Positions 1 to 8,745 of a stretch of DNA of 64,000 nt are shown here, in pieces. The DNA is from Endozoicomonas sp. NE40 (lineage in GTDB: Bacteria; Pseudomonadota; Gammaproteobacteria; Pseudomonadales; Endozoicomonadaceae). The stretch is taken from contig NZ_JBEWTB010000002.1 of NCBI RefSeq assembly GCF_040549045.1, forward strand, positions 4,266,501 through 4,330,500. Reading direction: 5' to 3'. The position numbers and the translations under genes were made by a program. How positions within the stretch are numbered: position 1 is the first letter of the stretch; each line of letters opens with the position of its first letter. Under the pieces are notes generated by a model. The model was not told the origin of the DNA. It made no database searches and saw nothing but the letters and a program-made list of their open reading frames with translations.

Positions 1-908
1 CAGCACTTGTCATTGTTGTTTTTAATGGCCTCTCTAAAGTGGTGATTGATTTTGTCTGCACTGAGGCTGCCACCTTGGTAAATCAGATATTTGAGCAAAT
101 CCAACTGGTTTTCATCTGAGGCTTTTTCAGCTAATGCGCTAAGCTCCTCAGATTCAAGCGTTGCTCCTATTTCGAATAACTCCATGACGTTATTCAGGCG
201 ATTCTCTTTGATCGACCAGCGGAGTAGTTCGCTGAGTTCCTCATCAGTGATGGTTGCTCCTACCTTAAGCCAGTAGCGGCTGTGACCGGTGTCGAAGTAG
301 GTTTCAAATCTCATTCGCAGGCAGGTATTTTGAATGGCTGGAACCCATGGGGAGTCTTTGTGCTGTTTCAGTATTTGCTCTTTATCGGGCTTACCCGGTA
401 TGTAAGGGGGGTTTCGAACCAGGGCGGACTCCAGTAAAAGGCGGTCTTCCTCAGAAACAGGGTTGTTGTATTGGCAGGTCGGACAGGTTGGGCTTAATCC
501 TCTGTAACCCAGGCACTTACTGAAATGTTTTATCAGGCAATTTTTATGGAACGGATGGTTGCACAGTGTTCTGATAACGTCCGCTTTGCAGACGGATCGT
601 TTCAGTCTGCTTTCAGTGACGTCTGTTTCATGGCACAGGGAGCAGCCTTCCTGTTTGAAGGTTGTAAACTGGTCGTCGGTCATTCCGGCACTGCTTTTTA
701 CAGGCAATAAAGGTGCAGGTGATAAAGGGGGTGTTCCATTCATTGTTCCAGACTCTCCTGTGTCTTGCTCAAAGGCGGATGCTTTGATGTATGAGACAGT
801 CAGCAGGTTTGTTGGTTCCGTTGGTGCGGAATTCTGATTGTGCTGATCAATATTGTTGATATCTGGCAAATAATGTGGGTCGTGTCTGGCGTAGAATGAT
901 TCCCCCAT
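1..908 (-). CDS. RING-H2 zinc-finger protein with ankyrin-like helices (partial, runs off left edge)
   Basis: Translating the minus strand from the ATG at 908 gives 302 open codons to the window edge, so the C-terminus is missing. An in-frame TGA lies three codons upstream and fixes the start region. Residues 89-145 carry a RING-H2 spacing: C89-x2-C92, C116-x-H118-x2-H121-x2-C124, C142-x2-C145. Residues about 220-300 form alternating amphipathic helices with ankyrin-like loops (for example IGATLESEEL and YQGGSLSADK). RING-H2 domains are typical of eukaryotic E3 ubiquitin ligases, so a host-directed effector is a reasonable inference, but no activity is shown. No signal peptide is visible; the first 80 residues are polar and probably disordered. 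The gene is divergent from the next one, with only 41 bases between starts. Confidence 0.72.
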   Translation of the reverse strand, partial: MGESFYARHDPHYLPDINNIDQHNQNSAPTEPTNLLTVSYIKASAFEQDTGESGTMNGTPPLSPAPLLPVKSSAGMTDDQFTTFKQEGCSLCHETDVTESRLKRSVCKADVIRTLCNHPFHKNCLIKHFSKCLGYRGLSPTCPTCQYNNPVSEEDRLLLESALVRNPPYIPGKPDKEQILKQHKDSPWVPAIQNTCLRMRFETYFDTGHSRYWLKVGATITDEELSELLRWSIKENRLNNVMELFEIGATLESEELSALAEKASDENQLDLLKYLIYQGGSLSADKINHHFREAIKNNNDKC

Positions 909-949
909 AGTATGTCAGGGACTGCCCGGCAAAAGGATGAAGCGCGATT

Positions 950-1753
950 ATGAGTGACTATCAGCTGTCTCTGGTGTTCTTCACCATTTTTTGTCAGTGG
1001 GGCGTTGGCAGTGTGCTGGGAGTTACCCTCTATTGCAGTTTGCCGGAAGCTGAAGACCGGCCGTTGAATACGAAAGCGGTGGCTGCCCTTATCTGGCTGA
1101 TCTGCCTGGTTGGTTCGCTCTGCTTACTCAGCCAGCTGGATAATCCTGCAATGGCTTATCGTGCTCTGTTCAGTGCTGGAGGTTCCTGGCTGAGCCGGGA
1201 GGTAACTGCATCCGTTATTCTTAATGGTTGTACAACGCTCTGGATGGTGTCTTATTATGCCGATGGTAAAAAGGGTGTGCAGCAGTTGCTGGGTGGATTC
1301 ACCAGTGTGCTGGGCCTGATTGCTATTCTGGTTTCAGCCCAGGTTTATTTTCAGGCGGAGTTGCATCCGGAATGGAATACCCTGCTGACGCATCTGACGT
1401 TTCTGAGCACCGCGCTGACCCTGGGAATGGCGACAGTTATCGTTTTTATAAGGGCTTATGGTCATGAGGTTCCTTTGACAATACGTTATCTGCAGGGTTT
1501 TAGCGTTATCGTAACGCTTGTTGTCATGACACTTTTTGTCCGTCATCTGGACTACTCGGCTACCCATAATCTTCTGACGGCTTATCAGCTGCTTGGCAGT
1601 GTGTTGGCGGGGGGGCTGCTGTTTGTGATGGTTCGGAATTCAGGCCGCTACAGACCTGAGTGGATGCTGGTTACTGCACTGGTGATGGTCAGTGGTGAAA
1701 TTGCCGGGCGCTTGTCGTTTTATAGCTCAATGACAGCCGGGGCTCCGTGGTAG
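950..1753 (+). CDS. DmsC-like membrane anchor protein
   Basis: A 267-residue, very hydrophobic protein with about seven to eight predicted membrane spans. The N-terminal pattern (FFTIFCQWGVGSVLG, then SQLDNPAMAYRAL and a Ser-rich SWLSREV turn) resembles DmsC, the quinol-oxidising anchor of dimethyl sulfoxide reductase. DmsC is normally encoded with the molybdoenzyme DmsA and the iron-sulfur subunit DmsB. Neither is in this window, so this is an orphan anchor here and its partner is unknown. The ribosome-binding site is weak (AGGA well upstream). Assignment to the family is by pattern only. Confidence 0.6.
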   Translation: MSDYQLSLVFFTIFCQWGVGSVLGVTLYCSLPEAEDRPLNTKAVAALIWLICLVGSLCLLSQLDNPAMAYRALFSAGGSWLSREVTASVILNGCTTLWMVSYYADGKKGVQQLLGGFTSVLGLIAILVSAQVYFQAELHPEWNTLLTHLTFLSTALTLGMATVIVFIRAYGHEVPLTIRYLQGFSVIVTLVVMTLFVRHLDYSATHNLLTAYQLLGSVLAGGLLFVMVRNSGRYRPEWMLVTALVMVSGEIAGRLSFYSSMTAGAPW

Positions 1754-1788
1754 ATGCAAGAACAAGGCGAGCCCCGGGCTTGCCTCTT

Positions 1789-1822
1789 ATACCAATTCAT
1801 GTTTAGAAGGTGGAATTGGTAT
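1789..1822. repeat. 10-bp perfect inverted repeat, possible bidirectional terminator
   Basis: The arms ATACCAATTC (1789-1798) and GAATTGGTAT (1813-1822) are exact complements around a 14-base loop. The repeat lies between the convergent ends of the DmsC-like gene and the crotonase gene and touches the crotonase stop codon. There is no long T tract. It may end transcription from both sides or be a dispersed palindromic repeat. Confidence 0.5.
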
Positions 1823-2661
1823 TATTGCAGGGGTGGTGTTACGGGCCACAACTCATCAAATTCAGGCTCAGCTTTCATAGCGCTTGCCTGAAGGGCGATT
1901 GCCATCTCTCCGGGCTGGAACATACCGCTTTGCCAGGTGGCCATATACTTGAGTCCATCAGCGATTGAATGATCTCTGGCAAAGTTCATCATTTCTTTGC
2001 TGCCAGAAACGGCCAGTGGGGAATTGCTGGCAATTTGTCGTGCAATCTCCATAACCTGTTGGATCATGCAGGCTTTGTCTTTATAAACAGCATTTATCAG
2101 GCCGCTGCGTAATGCCTCTGCTGCCCCGAGCTTACGCCCTGTATAAGCCATTTCTCTTGCCAGCCCTTCGGGCATGACTTTAGGCAGGCGTTGCAGAACC
2201 CCAAGGTCTGCTGTCATACCCAGTCGTGTTTCTTTAACTGAGAACCAGGCGTCTTCTGTTGCATAGCGACAGTCTGCTGCGCTGATCAGGTTAATGCCGC
2301 CACCAATACAGCCGCCATGCACTGCGGTCAGGACAGGTATCCGGATGGTTTCCAGAATGGTAAAGCAGTCCTGTAGTTGCATCACCATGCGTCTGAAATT
2401 TTCTTTGCGTCGACCTTCTTCGCCTGAAACCAGTGAGGCGGGAGGATTCATAAAAACTTCCAGGTCCATGCCTGCGCAGAACATGGGGCCTGTGCCTGAG
2501 ATCACAATCACCCGGGCACAGGCCTCAGAGTCGATGTTGCGTAACACGTCCGGAAATTCGCGCCAGAAATCAATATTCATCGCATTGCGCCTGTCCGGGC
2601 GGTTCAGCTCTATCGATGCGATACCGGCTTCAATGGTGACGAGTAGGCTTTTGTGGGGCAT
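1822..2661 (-). CDS. Crotonase-family protein, dienoyl-CoA isomerase-like
   Basis: From the ATG at 2661 (preceded by an AGCGGGA Shine-Dalgarno-like stretch) this is 279 residues. A longer in-frame start at 2763 would add 34 unlikely residues. The oxyanion-hole motifs are clear: CAGMDL at 62-67 and HGGCIGGG at 115-122. The stretch SVKETRLGMTADLGVLQRLPKV closely resembles delta3,5-delta2,4-dienoyl-CoA isomerase (ECH1), which acts in beta-oxidation of unsaturated fatty acids. Two of three acidic residues known in ECH1 are kept (E144, D152). The third position is Asn124 (GGINL where ECH1 has an Asp). The exact substrate is therefore uncertain. It is transcribed away from the neighbouring SDR gene, which starts 165 bases upstream. 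Confidence 0.75.
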   Translation of the reverse strand: MPHKSLLVTIEAGIASIELNRPDRRNAMNIDFWREFPDVLRNIDSEACARVIVISGTGPMFCAGMDLEVFMNPPASLVSGEEGRRKENFRRMVMQLQDCFTILETIRIPVLTAVHGGCIGGGINLISAADCRYATEDAWFSVKETRLGMTADLGVLQRLPKVMPEGLAREMAYTGRKLGAAEALRSGLINAVYKDKACMIQQVMEIARQIASNSPLAVSGSKEMMNFARDHSIADGLKYMATWQSGMFQPGEMAIALQASAMKAEPEFDELWPVTPPLQ

Positions 2662-2826
2662 TTCATTTTCCCGCTTCTTCTTGTTTTTCTGCCACCAACA
2701 ATAAGAAGTCGTGGATACGCTGTCAACGATCTGCGGTTGATAACAGGCTGTTATCAAAATCATTACAACAATTAATTTTAAATTGTCCCTGCTAATCCTT
2801 ACACTTCGCTTTTTTCTTTATCGGAG

Positions 2827-3630
2827 ATGATGATGGATCTGGAATTAGCAGGTAAGAAGGTGCTGGTAACCGGTTCAACAAGCGGAATTGGCAAGGCCAT
2901 TGCCGGTGCTTACCTGAAGGAAGGTGCTGTCGTATATATCAATGGTCGTGATGCATCACGCTGTCAGAAAGTTGCAGAGGAACTGGCGGCAGAGTGCGGT
3001 GCTGAAGATCGTGTCAGGGTGGCTGCTGCCGATCTGTCGGATGGAGGGCAGACGATGGCACTGATTGAGCGCCTGAAGTCCGATGGCGGCGTTGATATCT
3101 TGATCAACAATACCGGGATCTTCGAAGTAAAGGCCTTTGAGGCGATCAGTGATGAAGAGTGGATGCACTACTTCAATGTTAATATTATGAGTGCTGTACG
3201 CCTGTCTCGTGCCATTCTGCCAGATATGCTGGAACGCGGTTTTGGTCGTATTGTTAATGTGTCGTCTGAGTGTGCGATCAAACCTCTGGGTCAGATGGTG
3301 CATTACTCTGTGACCAAAACAGCGATGCTGTCCCTTTCAAGGGCGTTGTCTGAACTGACAAAAGGCAAGGATGTGACAGTGAATTCTGTTCTGCCGGGAC
3401 CAACCTGGACTGAAGGAGTTGAAAATTACTTTGACACGCTTGCAGAAAAGGAAGGTAAGTCCACAGAAGAGCTGATCAGCAACTACTTTGCTGACCATGA
3501 ACCGACCTCTTTGTTGCAACGTTTTGTGTCTGTAGATGAGGTATCTGAAGCGACCGTTTATCTGACCAGTAATCGTGCCATGAACGGTCAGTCGCTCCGT
3601 GTAGAAGGCGGTATTGTACGGTCGATTTAA
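2827..3630 (+). CDS. Short-chain dehydrogenase/reductase (SDR)
   Basis: 267 residues with a complete classical SDR signature: cofactor-binding TGSTSGIG at 15-22, NNTG at 94-97, and catalytic Ser146/147, Tyr160 and Lys164 (Y-x3-K). The start is one of three consecutive ATG codons behind a CGGAG site. Its substrate cannot be told from sequence. Position opposite a crotonase gene suggests acyl-CoA or fatty-acid-derived substrates, which is only inference. Confidence 0.85.
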   Translation: MMMDLELAGKKVLVTGSTSGIGKAIAGAYLKEGAVVYINGRDASRCQKVAEELAAECGAEDRVRVAAADLSDGGQTMALIERLKSDGGVDILINNTGIFEVKAFEAISDEEWMHYFNVNIMSAVRLSRAILPDMLERGFGRIVNVSSECAIKPLGQMVHYSVTKTAMLSLSRALSELTKGKDVTVNSVLPGPTWTEGVENYFDTLAEKEGKSTEELISNYFADHEPTSLLQRFVSVDEVSEATVYLTSNRAMNGQSLRVEGGIVRSI

Positions 3631-3661
3631 TCTCTGTCTGACTTTTTTGCTGTTCAGGGCG

Positions 3662-4159
3662 TCAAAGGGAGGGGGCTGTGTTTTGATAGCCCGGGGTGTA
3701 TTCTTCTACAGGTGTTCCATATTCGTGACGGCAGAATATGCAGTGAACCATGGGATAGATTCGACCCGTCCGGGCCAGTACATCAAGCACTTCTTTCAGG
3801 GAGGTCTCGGCAGGGGCACACGGTCCTGTCGTATATGCCAGCCCTCCTGCTACATGCCCAAGATCGTAATTGACCACGGTTTCTCCGGGCATAATAGCCT
3901 CCAGAGGCGGATATCTCCACTTCATATAAGGTGCAAGCTCTGTGCTGGTAGCTGTTCCATGTGGTGCATAAAAATACAGGGTGGCCCAGGGGGGCATTTT
4001 AAAGTGGTGCATCTTCATGACAGACCGGGTGATGCCCATAAAGCTATGCATGCTCCATACCCCACCGTGAGCCGCAATTAAAAGGTTTTGTGCTTTGCCG
4101 TCAAAAAGTTCCGAGCTGTATAATTTAAGCTTCCCTTCCAGTACAGCTATGTTCATCAT
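3662..4159 (-). CDS. Small protein resembling the putative adhesin Stv domain
   Basis: 165 residues without a signal peptide. The pattern LLIAAHGGVWS, then FKMPPWATLYFYAPHG, then GETVVNYDLGH resembles the HGGW...PKGTTIHFYTPHG arrangement I associate with the Stv putative-adhesin domain. The family's function is not established. A C-x2-C pair with an adjacent His (CIFCRHEYG) is near the C-terminus. Convergent with the SDR gene, 31 bases apart. The plus-strand reading frame over the same region is a shadow. Confidence 0.5.
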   Translation of the reverse strand: MMNIAVLEGKLKLYSSELFDGKAQNLLIAAHGGVWSMHSFMGITRSVMKMHHFKMPPWATLYFYAPHGTATSTELAPYMKWRYPPLEAIMPGETVVNYDLGHVAGGLAYTTGPCAPAETSLKEVLDVLARTGRIYPMVHCIFCRHEYGTPVEEYTPGYQNTAPSL

Positions 4160-4355
4160 GACCGGCCACTCTTTTTCTGGTGCTGATCATCGTTATAGTA
4201 GAACGGATTGGGTTTGGGAAATTGATGGGGTTTACGTATGCAATTGCCAGATGTAGCTTCAGGGCTGTTGACCAGATACGGTAAAGCCAGCTTTAAGTGG
4301 GTGTCATGGGTTTGATTTTGAGGTGAAAACGCAGAAGAGGATGTTGCAGGCGCAC

Positions 4356-4394
4356 AAAAAAAAGCCTGAGGCTTTGTCGGCTCTTCAGGCTTTT
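4356..4394 (-). terminator. Rho-independent terminator of tRNA-Leu
   Basis: On the minus strand, AGCCTGA (4391-4385) pairs with TCAGGCT (4369-4363) and is followed by eight T residues (4363-4356). It begins six bases after the 3' end of the tRNA gene. Confidence 0.85.
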
Positions 4395-4399
4395 ATGTA

Positions 4400-4486
4400 T
4401 GGTACCAGTGGTCGGACTCGAACCGACACGCCCGTAAAGGCAACGGATTTTGAATCCGTCATGTCTACCAATTCCATCACACTGGC
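4400..4486 (-). tRNA. tRNA-Leu (anticodon CAA)
   Basis: The 87-base minus-strand sequence folds as a class II tRNA. The acceptor arms GCCAGTG and CACTGGT pair with one G-T at the end. The anticodon arm is ACGGA-TTCAAAA-TCCGT, giving anticodon CAA. A long variable arm follows, the T loop reads GGTTCGAGTCC, and the CCA end is encoded. It reads UUG leucine codons. Confidence 0.95.
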
Positions 4487-4555
4487 AGAACGTTGTGGAG
4501 AGCTGTTGGCTGTCCCGTTCAGATGCTGCGTAGTATACAGAAATCCTTTAGGTTA

Positions 4556-4973
4556 TCAAGAGGTTGCCTGTCTGGCTTTTAAGATGAACCCTGGCAGGGC
4601 TGATGGATTCAAGTGCGTCGCTATATGATCAGCCCTTATTTTTTTGGCCAGAGAGAAAGGAGTGTTACCGAACTGATCTTTAGCATTAACATCTGCGCCA
4701 TTTTTACACAGATATTTAACCAGGTCACAGTTTTCCCCGTAGGGCAATAAGAGGAGTGTTATTTTCGTCTTTGCCGTTGATATCGGCTCCCTGTTCAATC
4801 AGATATTGAACCACGTCTAAATGCCCCCATCTGGCAGCTAACGATGTAATCAGGGAAAGGTCATGAAGGGATTTAATCTTACCAGTGTCTTTAAGGGCTG
4901 GATTCGCAGCCTCCCTTTCAACGAAGTCGCCCCATTGGAGTCTTCTTTCTTCGACCCGGATGTTCATATCCAA
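4556..4973 (-). pseudogene. Frameshifted ankyrin-repeat gene
   Basis: Two overlapping minus-strand frames encode adjacent ankyrin repeats: one ends in VVQYLIEQGADINGKDENNTP, the other continues DLVKYLCKNGADVNAKDQFG. Removing one base from the four-C run at 4735-4738 (GGGG on the coding strand) joins them into regular 33-residue repeats. The first frame has only a TTG or internal ATG start. Protein-like stretches in other frames upstream to about 5090 (PELAGLDIRN; FYIYEKENQYATHW) suggest further frameshifts and a longer ancestral gene. It is probably a decayed ankyrin effector gene; a base error in the assembly is the alternative for the first shift. Confidence 0.7.
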
Positions 4974-5160
4974 TGAGTGGCATACTGGTTTTCCTTTTCA
5001 TAAATATAAAACTGTGCGATGGGCTTGGCTGCGAAATGGGTCAATAGTTCCGAATGTCCAGTCCGGCGAGTTCAGGCTTTATTGACTGTAATCTGGTTAT
5101 CCCGTCTTTAGTCTAGAATCATGTTCCTTATTCTCAGCTCTCATTTTATCCGGGAGGATC

Positions 5161-6216
5161 ATGAAGAGTACACATCGTTGGTTTTATTGCATTTTCGTAC
5201 TATTGATATTAATCAATGCCCCGGTACAGGCTGCAAACTGTACGATTTGTAGAGAGCCCATGAGACAGATTAATAACGATCTGGTCTGCATTGTGTGTAA
5301 TCCGGAAGCTTTTGGTGCAGCAGCCAGTAGTGGCACGCCGCCTGGCTCCAGGGGGCCTTCTGAAAATTATGATGAAACTCAGGGTTGTTGCACAGTCGCA
5401 GGGTCTGGTAATCCCGCCATTCCAGCGCTCGGTAATATGGCGTTTGGGCAGTTAATTGGATTGTTTGGTCAGGAGCAGCAGATCTACTTCGCTGAACAGC
5501 TGTCCCTTGGAGTATCCGAAGAGGATATCCTGAAAGAAATGTTAATGGAGTTGAATGATGATGGCAGAGCATCTGCAGAGGCTTCGGTTAGTGGAAATCC
5601 TTCGGACAGTCCACCAGGGCTTGTCAGAAGTGAAGACAATTTTCCTGGTTTTGACGACTCTATTGATAATGAGCTGTTGGGCGATTTGATCAATCGAATC
5701 CAGACTGAATTTTCCGCATCAATAGTGGACCGTGCTGGAGCTGTTTGCAGATATAAAGGGTGGGATCTCATCCAGTCAGTACTTTCTAACAAAGTTGCAA
5801 AAGAGAAAGTCTCTAAAAGAGCGGTTAAAAGAGCAGGACAAAAAGCGGGTCGAAATGGCTCAGCCAGACTTTTTCATATGCATTCCCTGGTCGTCGGCGG
5901 AGGGGCTATGGATGCTGATATGGAAAATCATTTGTTGAGCACTGTTCGCTATGTAAATCGCGCATTTATTATTAGAGATGAAAAAGGTAACGTGATGATG
6001 TTTGGGTCATTGATTTCTGATCCTGAGAGAGAAAGAGTGCTGTTTTCGTTGGGTAACCTTCCCATAGAGATACAAGCCGGGAATGAGATGTCATTCTTGT
6101 TAAAAATAATCGCTGATTTAAACCAAAGTCCTTATATTTCAGCTCAGCTTGAGAAAATAGATTTCTACTACCTTTGTAATTCCGCAGATGGTCAGTCATC
6201 GTCTTCAAACCGATAA
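5161..6216 (+). CDS. Secreted protein with N-terminal Cys4 zinc-ribbon-like motif, unknown function
   Basis: 351 residues behind a strong GGGAGG site. Residues 1-24 are a typical signal peptide ending in VQA. Immediately after it, C27-x2-C30-x12-C43-x2-C46 forms a zinc-ribbon or half-RING-like cluster. The middle is acidic and Ser/Gly-rich (about residues 60-170). A basic stretch (KVAKEKVSKRAVKRAGQKAG, about 218-237) precedes a more structured C-terminal half. I do not recognise the family. A secreted protein with a metal-binding head fits the other host-interaction-like genes nearby. Confidence 0.65.
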   Translation: MKSTHRWFYCIFVLLILINAPVQAANCTICREPMRQINNDLVCIVCNPEAFGAAASSGTPPGSRGPSENYDETQGCCTVAGSGNPAIPALGNMAFGQLIGLFGQEQQIYFAEQLSLGVSEEDILKEMLMELNDDGRASAEASVSGNPSDSPPGLVRSEDNFPGFDDSIDNELLGDLINRIQTEFSASIVDRAGAVCRYKGWDLIQSVLSNKVAKEKVSKRAVKRAGQKAGRNGSARLFHMHSLVVGGGAMDADMENHLLSTVRYVNRAFIIRDEKGNVMMFGSLISDPERERVLFSLGNLPIEIQAGNEMSFLLKIIADLNQSPYISAQLEKIDFYYLCNSADGQSSSSNR

Positions 6217-6334
6217 AACAGTGATAGAGGGGCAGAGTTTCGTGATCGAAAGGTATTTATCACGCCTGACACACCGCCTGCTTTGCAGTATCCTTCACGA
6301 CCTTCCCAGTAACTTGTAGATAGAACACACGTTC

Positions 6335-7363
6335 ATGCGCGTCAGTGATTTTGATTTTGATCTGCCTGATGAGCAGATCGCCCGTTTTCCCGCCGAGGAA
6401 AGAACCGGAAGCCGCCTGTTATGCCTCGACGGCAACTCGGGCGAGATTGCTCATCGTCAGTTTGCAGACATAGAAAGTTTTTTGAATCCCGGCGACCTGC
6501 TGGTGATGAACAATACCCGGGTAATTCCTGCCCGGCTGTTTGGCCGCAAGGAAACCGGTGGCAAGCTGGAAGTATTGATTGAGCGAGTACTGGAAGAGAA
6601 AAAGGTACTGGCCCATGTGCGTTCCAGCAAATCGCCCAAACCCGGCAGTCGCATCTGGCTGGCAGATGACAACATAACGGCAGAGGTGTCGGGACGTCAG
6701 GGTACACTCTTCCTGATCGACTTCGATCAGCCGGTTCTGCCGCAGTTGCAGGAGTTCGGGCATATGCCGCTGCCACCTTATATTGACCGTGAAGACGGTA
6801 GTGCTGACCGGCTGCGTTATCAGACCGTTTTTGCAGAAAAAGACGGTGCGGTAGCCGCGCCAACGGCAGGTTTGCACTTTGATGAAGCCCTGCTGGAACA
6901 CCTTGAGCAGAAAGGCGTGAATAAGGCGTTTGTTACCCTGCATGTTGGCTCGGGTACCTTCCAGCCTGTTCGGGTGGATAATATTGCCGATCATGAGATG
7001 CACTCGGAGTATATCGAAGTACCTGAAGAGGTCTGTCAGGCCGTTCGTGAAACCCGCGCCCGGGGTAACAAAGTCGTGGCCGTGGGAACAACGTCTGTTC
7101 GCAGCCTGGAATCAGCTTCTGTATCCGGTGAAATACAGCCATTTACCGGCGATACCGACATCTTTATCTATCCGGGTTACCAGTTCCGCTCGGTGGATGC
7201 CATGATCACCAACTTTCATCTGCCGCAGTCCACACTGCTGATGCTGGTCAGTGCTTTCTCCGGGCAGGAAGCCATTCTTAACGCTTACAACGTAGCCGTA
7301 AAGGAAGGGTATCGCTTCTTTAGTTATGGTGATGCTATGTGGTTAACCAGAAAAGGTGGTTAA
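6335..7363 (+). CDS. queA: S-adenosylmethionine:tRNA ribosyltransferase-isomerase
   Basis: QueA moves the ribosyl group of S-adenosylmethionine onto 7-aminomethyl-7-deazaguanine in tRNA to give epoxyqueuosine. At 342 residues it has family length. Signature blocks are present: MNNTRVIPARL near residue 62, APTAGLHFDEALL, HVGSGTFQPV and TNFHLPQSTLLMLVSAFSG. The tgt gene follows 120 bases downstream, the usual pairing in the queuosine pathway. Confidence 0.97.
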   Translation: MRVSDFDFDLPDEQIARFPAEERTGSRLLCLDGNSGEIAHRQFADIESFLNPGDLLVMNNTRVIPARLFGRKETGGKLEVLIERVLEEKKVLAHVRSSKSPKPGSRIWLADDNITAEVSGRQGTLFLIDFDQPVLPQLQEFGHMPLPPYIDREDGSADRLRYQTVFAEKDGAVAAPTAGLHFDEALLEHLEQKGVNKAFVTLHVGSGTFQPVRVDNIADHEMHSEYIEVPEEVCQAVRETRARGNKVVAVGTTSVRSLESASVSGEIQPFTGDTDIFIYPGYQFRSVDAMITNFHLPQSTLLMLVSAFSGQEAILNAYNVAVKEGYRFFSYGDAMWLTRKGG

Positions 7364-7505
7364 CAAGAAAAGAAGGTTAACTCGTATGACCAGCCCTTGA
7401 AGTTCACAGGGTTTGTACCCATTAATCCCCCTATTGCCTGAATACAGCCGCTGCCTGAAGTGCTGCGGCTGAAACGAGAGAATCATGAAAAGAGAAGAAT
7501 GTTTC

Positions 7506-8633
7506 ATGCAGTTCGAGCGCCTTGCTACTGACGGCAAGGCTCGACGCGGTCGCCTGACGTTCCCGCGCGGAACCGTTGAAACCCCATGCTTTATGCCAGT
7601 GGGTACCTACGGCACAGTAAAAGGCATGATGCCGGATGACATCAAAAAGACGGGTGCCGAGATCATTCTGGGTAATACCTTCCACCTGATGTTGCGTCCT
7701 GGCACAGAGGTTATAAAAGAACACGGAGACCTGCATGACTTTAACCAGTGGGATGGCCCGATCCTGACCGATTCCGGTGGTTTTCAGGTATTCAGTCTGG
7801 GCAAGATGCGCAAAATTACCGAAGAGGGCGTGTCATTCCGTTCTCCGGTGGATGGTTCAAAAGTATTCCTGAGCCCTGAAATTTCCATGCAGGTACAAAA
7901 AGACCTGGGTTCTGACATCGTCATGATCTTTGACGAATGCACCGACGGTGAAGCGACCGAGAAGGAAGCGGAAGAATCCATGGAGCTGTCCCTGCGCTGG
8001 GCGGCTCGCTCCAGGGCAGCGCATGGTGACAGCCCTTCAGCACTGTTCGGTATTATTCAGGGCGGTATGTTTGAGCATCTGCGTGATCGTTCCATGAACG
8101 CGCTGGTGGATATTGGCTTTGACGGCTATGCCATTGGCGGCCTGTCCGTAGGTGAGAGCAAAGAAGACATGATGCGCATTCTGTCTCACACGGCTCACCA
8201 GATTCCGGAAGACTATCCACGTTACCTGATGGGCGTGGGTAAACCGGAGGATATTGTGGAAGCCGTACGCCGGGGCGTCGACATGTTTGACTGCGTGATG
8301 CCAACCCGTAATGCCCGTAATGGTCACCTGTTCACCGATACCGGTGTGATCAAAATTCGCAATGCCGTCCACAAGCGTGATACCTCTGTGCTGGAAGAAA
8401 ACTGTGACTGCTACACTTGCCAGAATTTCAGTCGTGCTTACCTGCACCATCTCGATAAATGCGGAGAAATTCTGGGGTCAATGCTGAACACTATTCATAA
8501 CCTGCGTTATTACCAGCGTGTAATGGCTGGATTGCGGGAGGCGATTGAACAAGGTAAATTGGACGCCTTTGTAAACGAATTTTACCAGAAGCGCGGCCAG
8601 CCGGTTCCTCCGCTGGATTGTTCCGCTGGATGA
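7506..8633 (+). CDS. tgt: tRNA-guanine transglycosylase
   Basis: Tgt exchanges guanine 34 for the queuosine precursor base in tRNAs with GUN anticodons. The start at 7506 (MQFERLATDG) matches the family N-terminus; an in-frame ATG at 7485 would add seven residues. Seen are TDSGGFQVFSLG with the catalytic-site Asp, GGLSVGE, the second-Asp block GVDMFDCVMPTRNARNG, and the zinc site CDCYTCQNFSRAYLHH. It lies between queA and yajC, the standard enterobacterial and pseudomonad order. Confidence 0.97.
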   Translation: MQFERLATDGKARRGRLTFPRGTVETPCFMPVGTYGTVKGMMPDDIKKTGAEIILGNTFHLMLRPGTEVIKEHGDLHDFNQWDGPILTDSGGFQVFSLGKMRKITEEGVSFRSPVDGSKVFLSPEISMQVQKDLGSDIVMIFDECTDGEATEKEAEESMELSLRWAARSRAAHGDSPSALFGIIQGGMFEHLRDRSMNALVDIGFDGYAIGGLSVGESKEDMMRILSHTAHQIPEDYPRYLMGVGKPEDIVEAVRRGVDMFDCVMPTRNARNGHLFTDTGVIKIRNAVHKRDTSVLEENCDCYTCQNFSRAYLHHLDKCGEILGSMLNTIHNLRYYQRVMAGLREAIEQGKLDAFVNEFYQKRGQPVPPLDCSAG

Positions 8634-8745
8634 ATAGCGCCTGTTGGTAGCTGTTTTTTTACCAAAGTGCTGTTGTTCTTATTGTGGGTTTGTTCCTGTA
8701 GAGGAGACAGCACGATTTATAACTTCCAAAAGCAAGGAGTAGTCA

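Noticed and set aside
3614..4081. 155-codon plus-strand frame over the Stv-like gene
   Set aside because: The minus-strand protein has coherent motifs; this frame is its complement.
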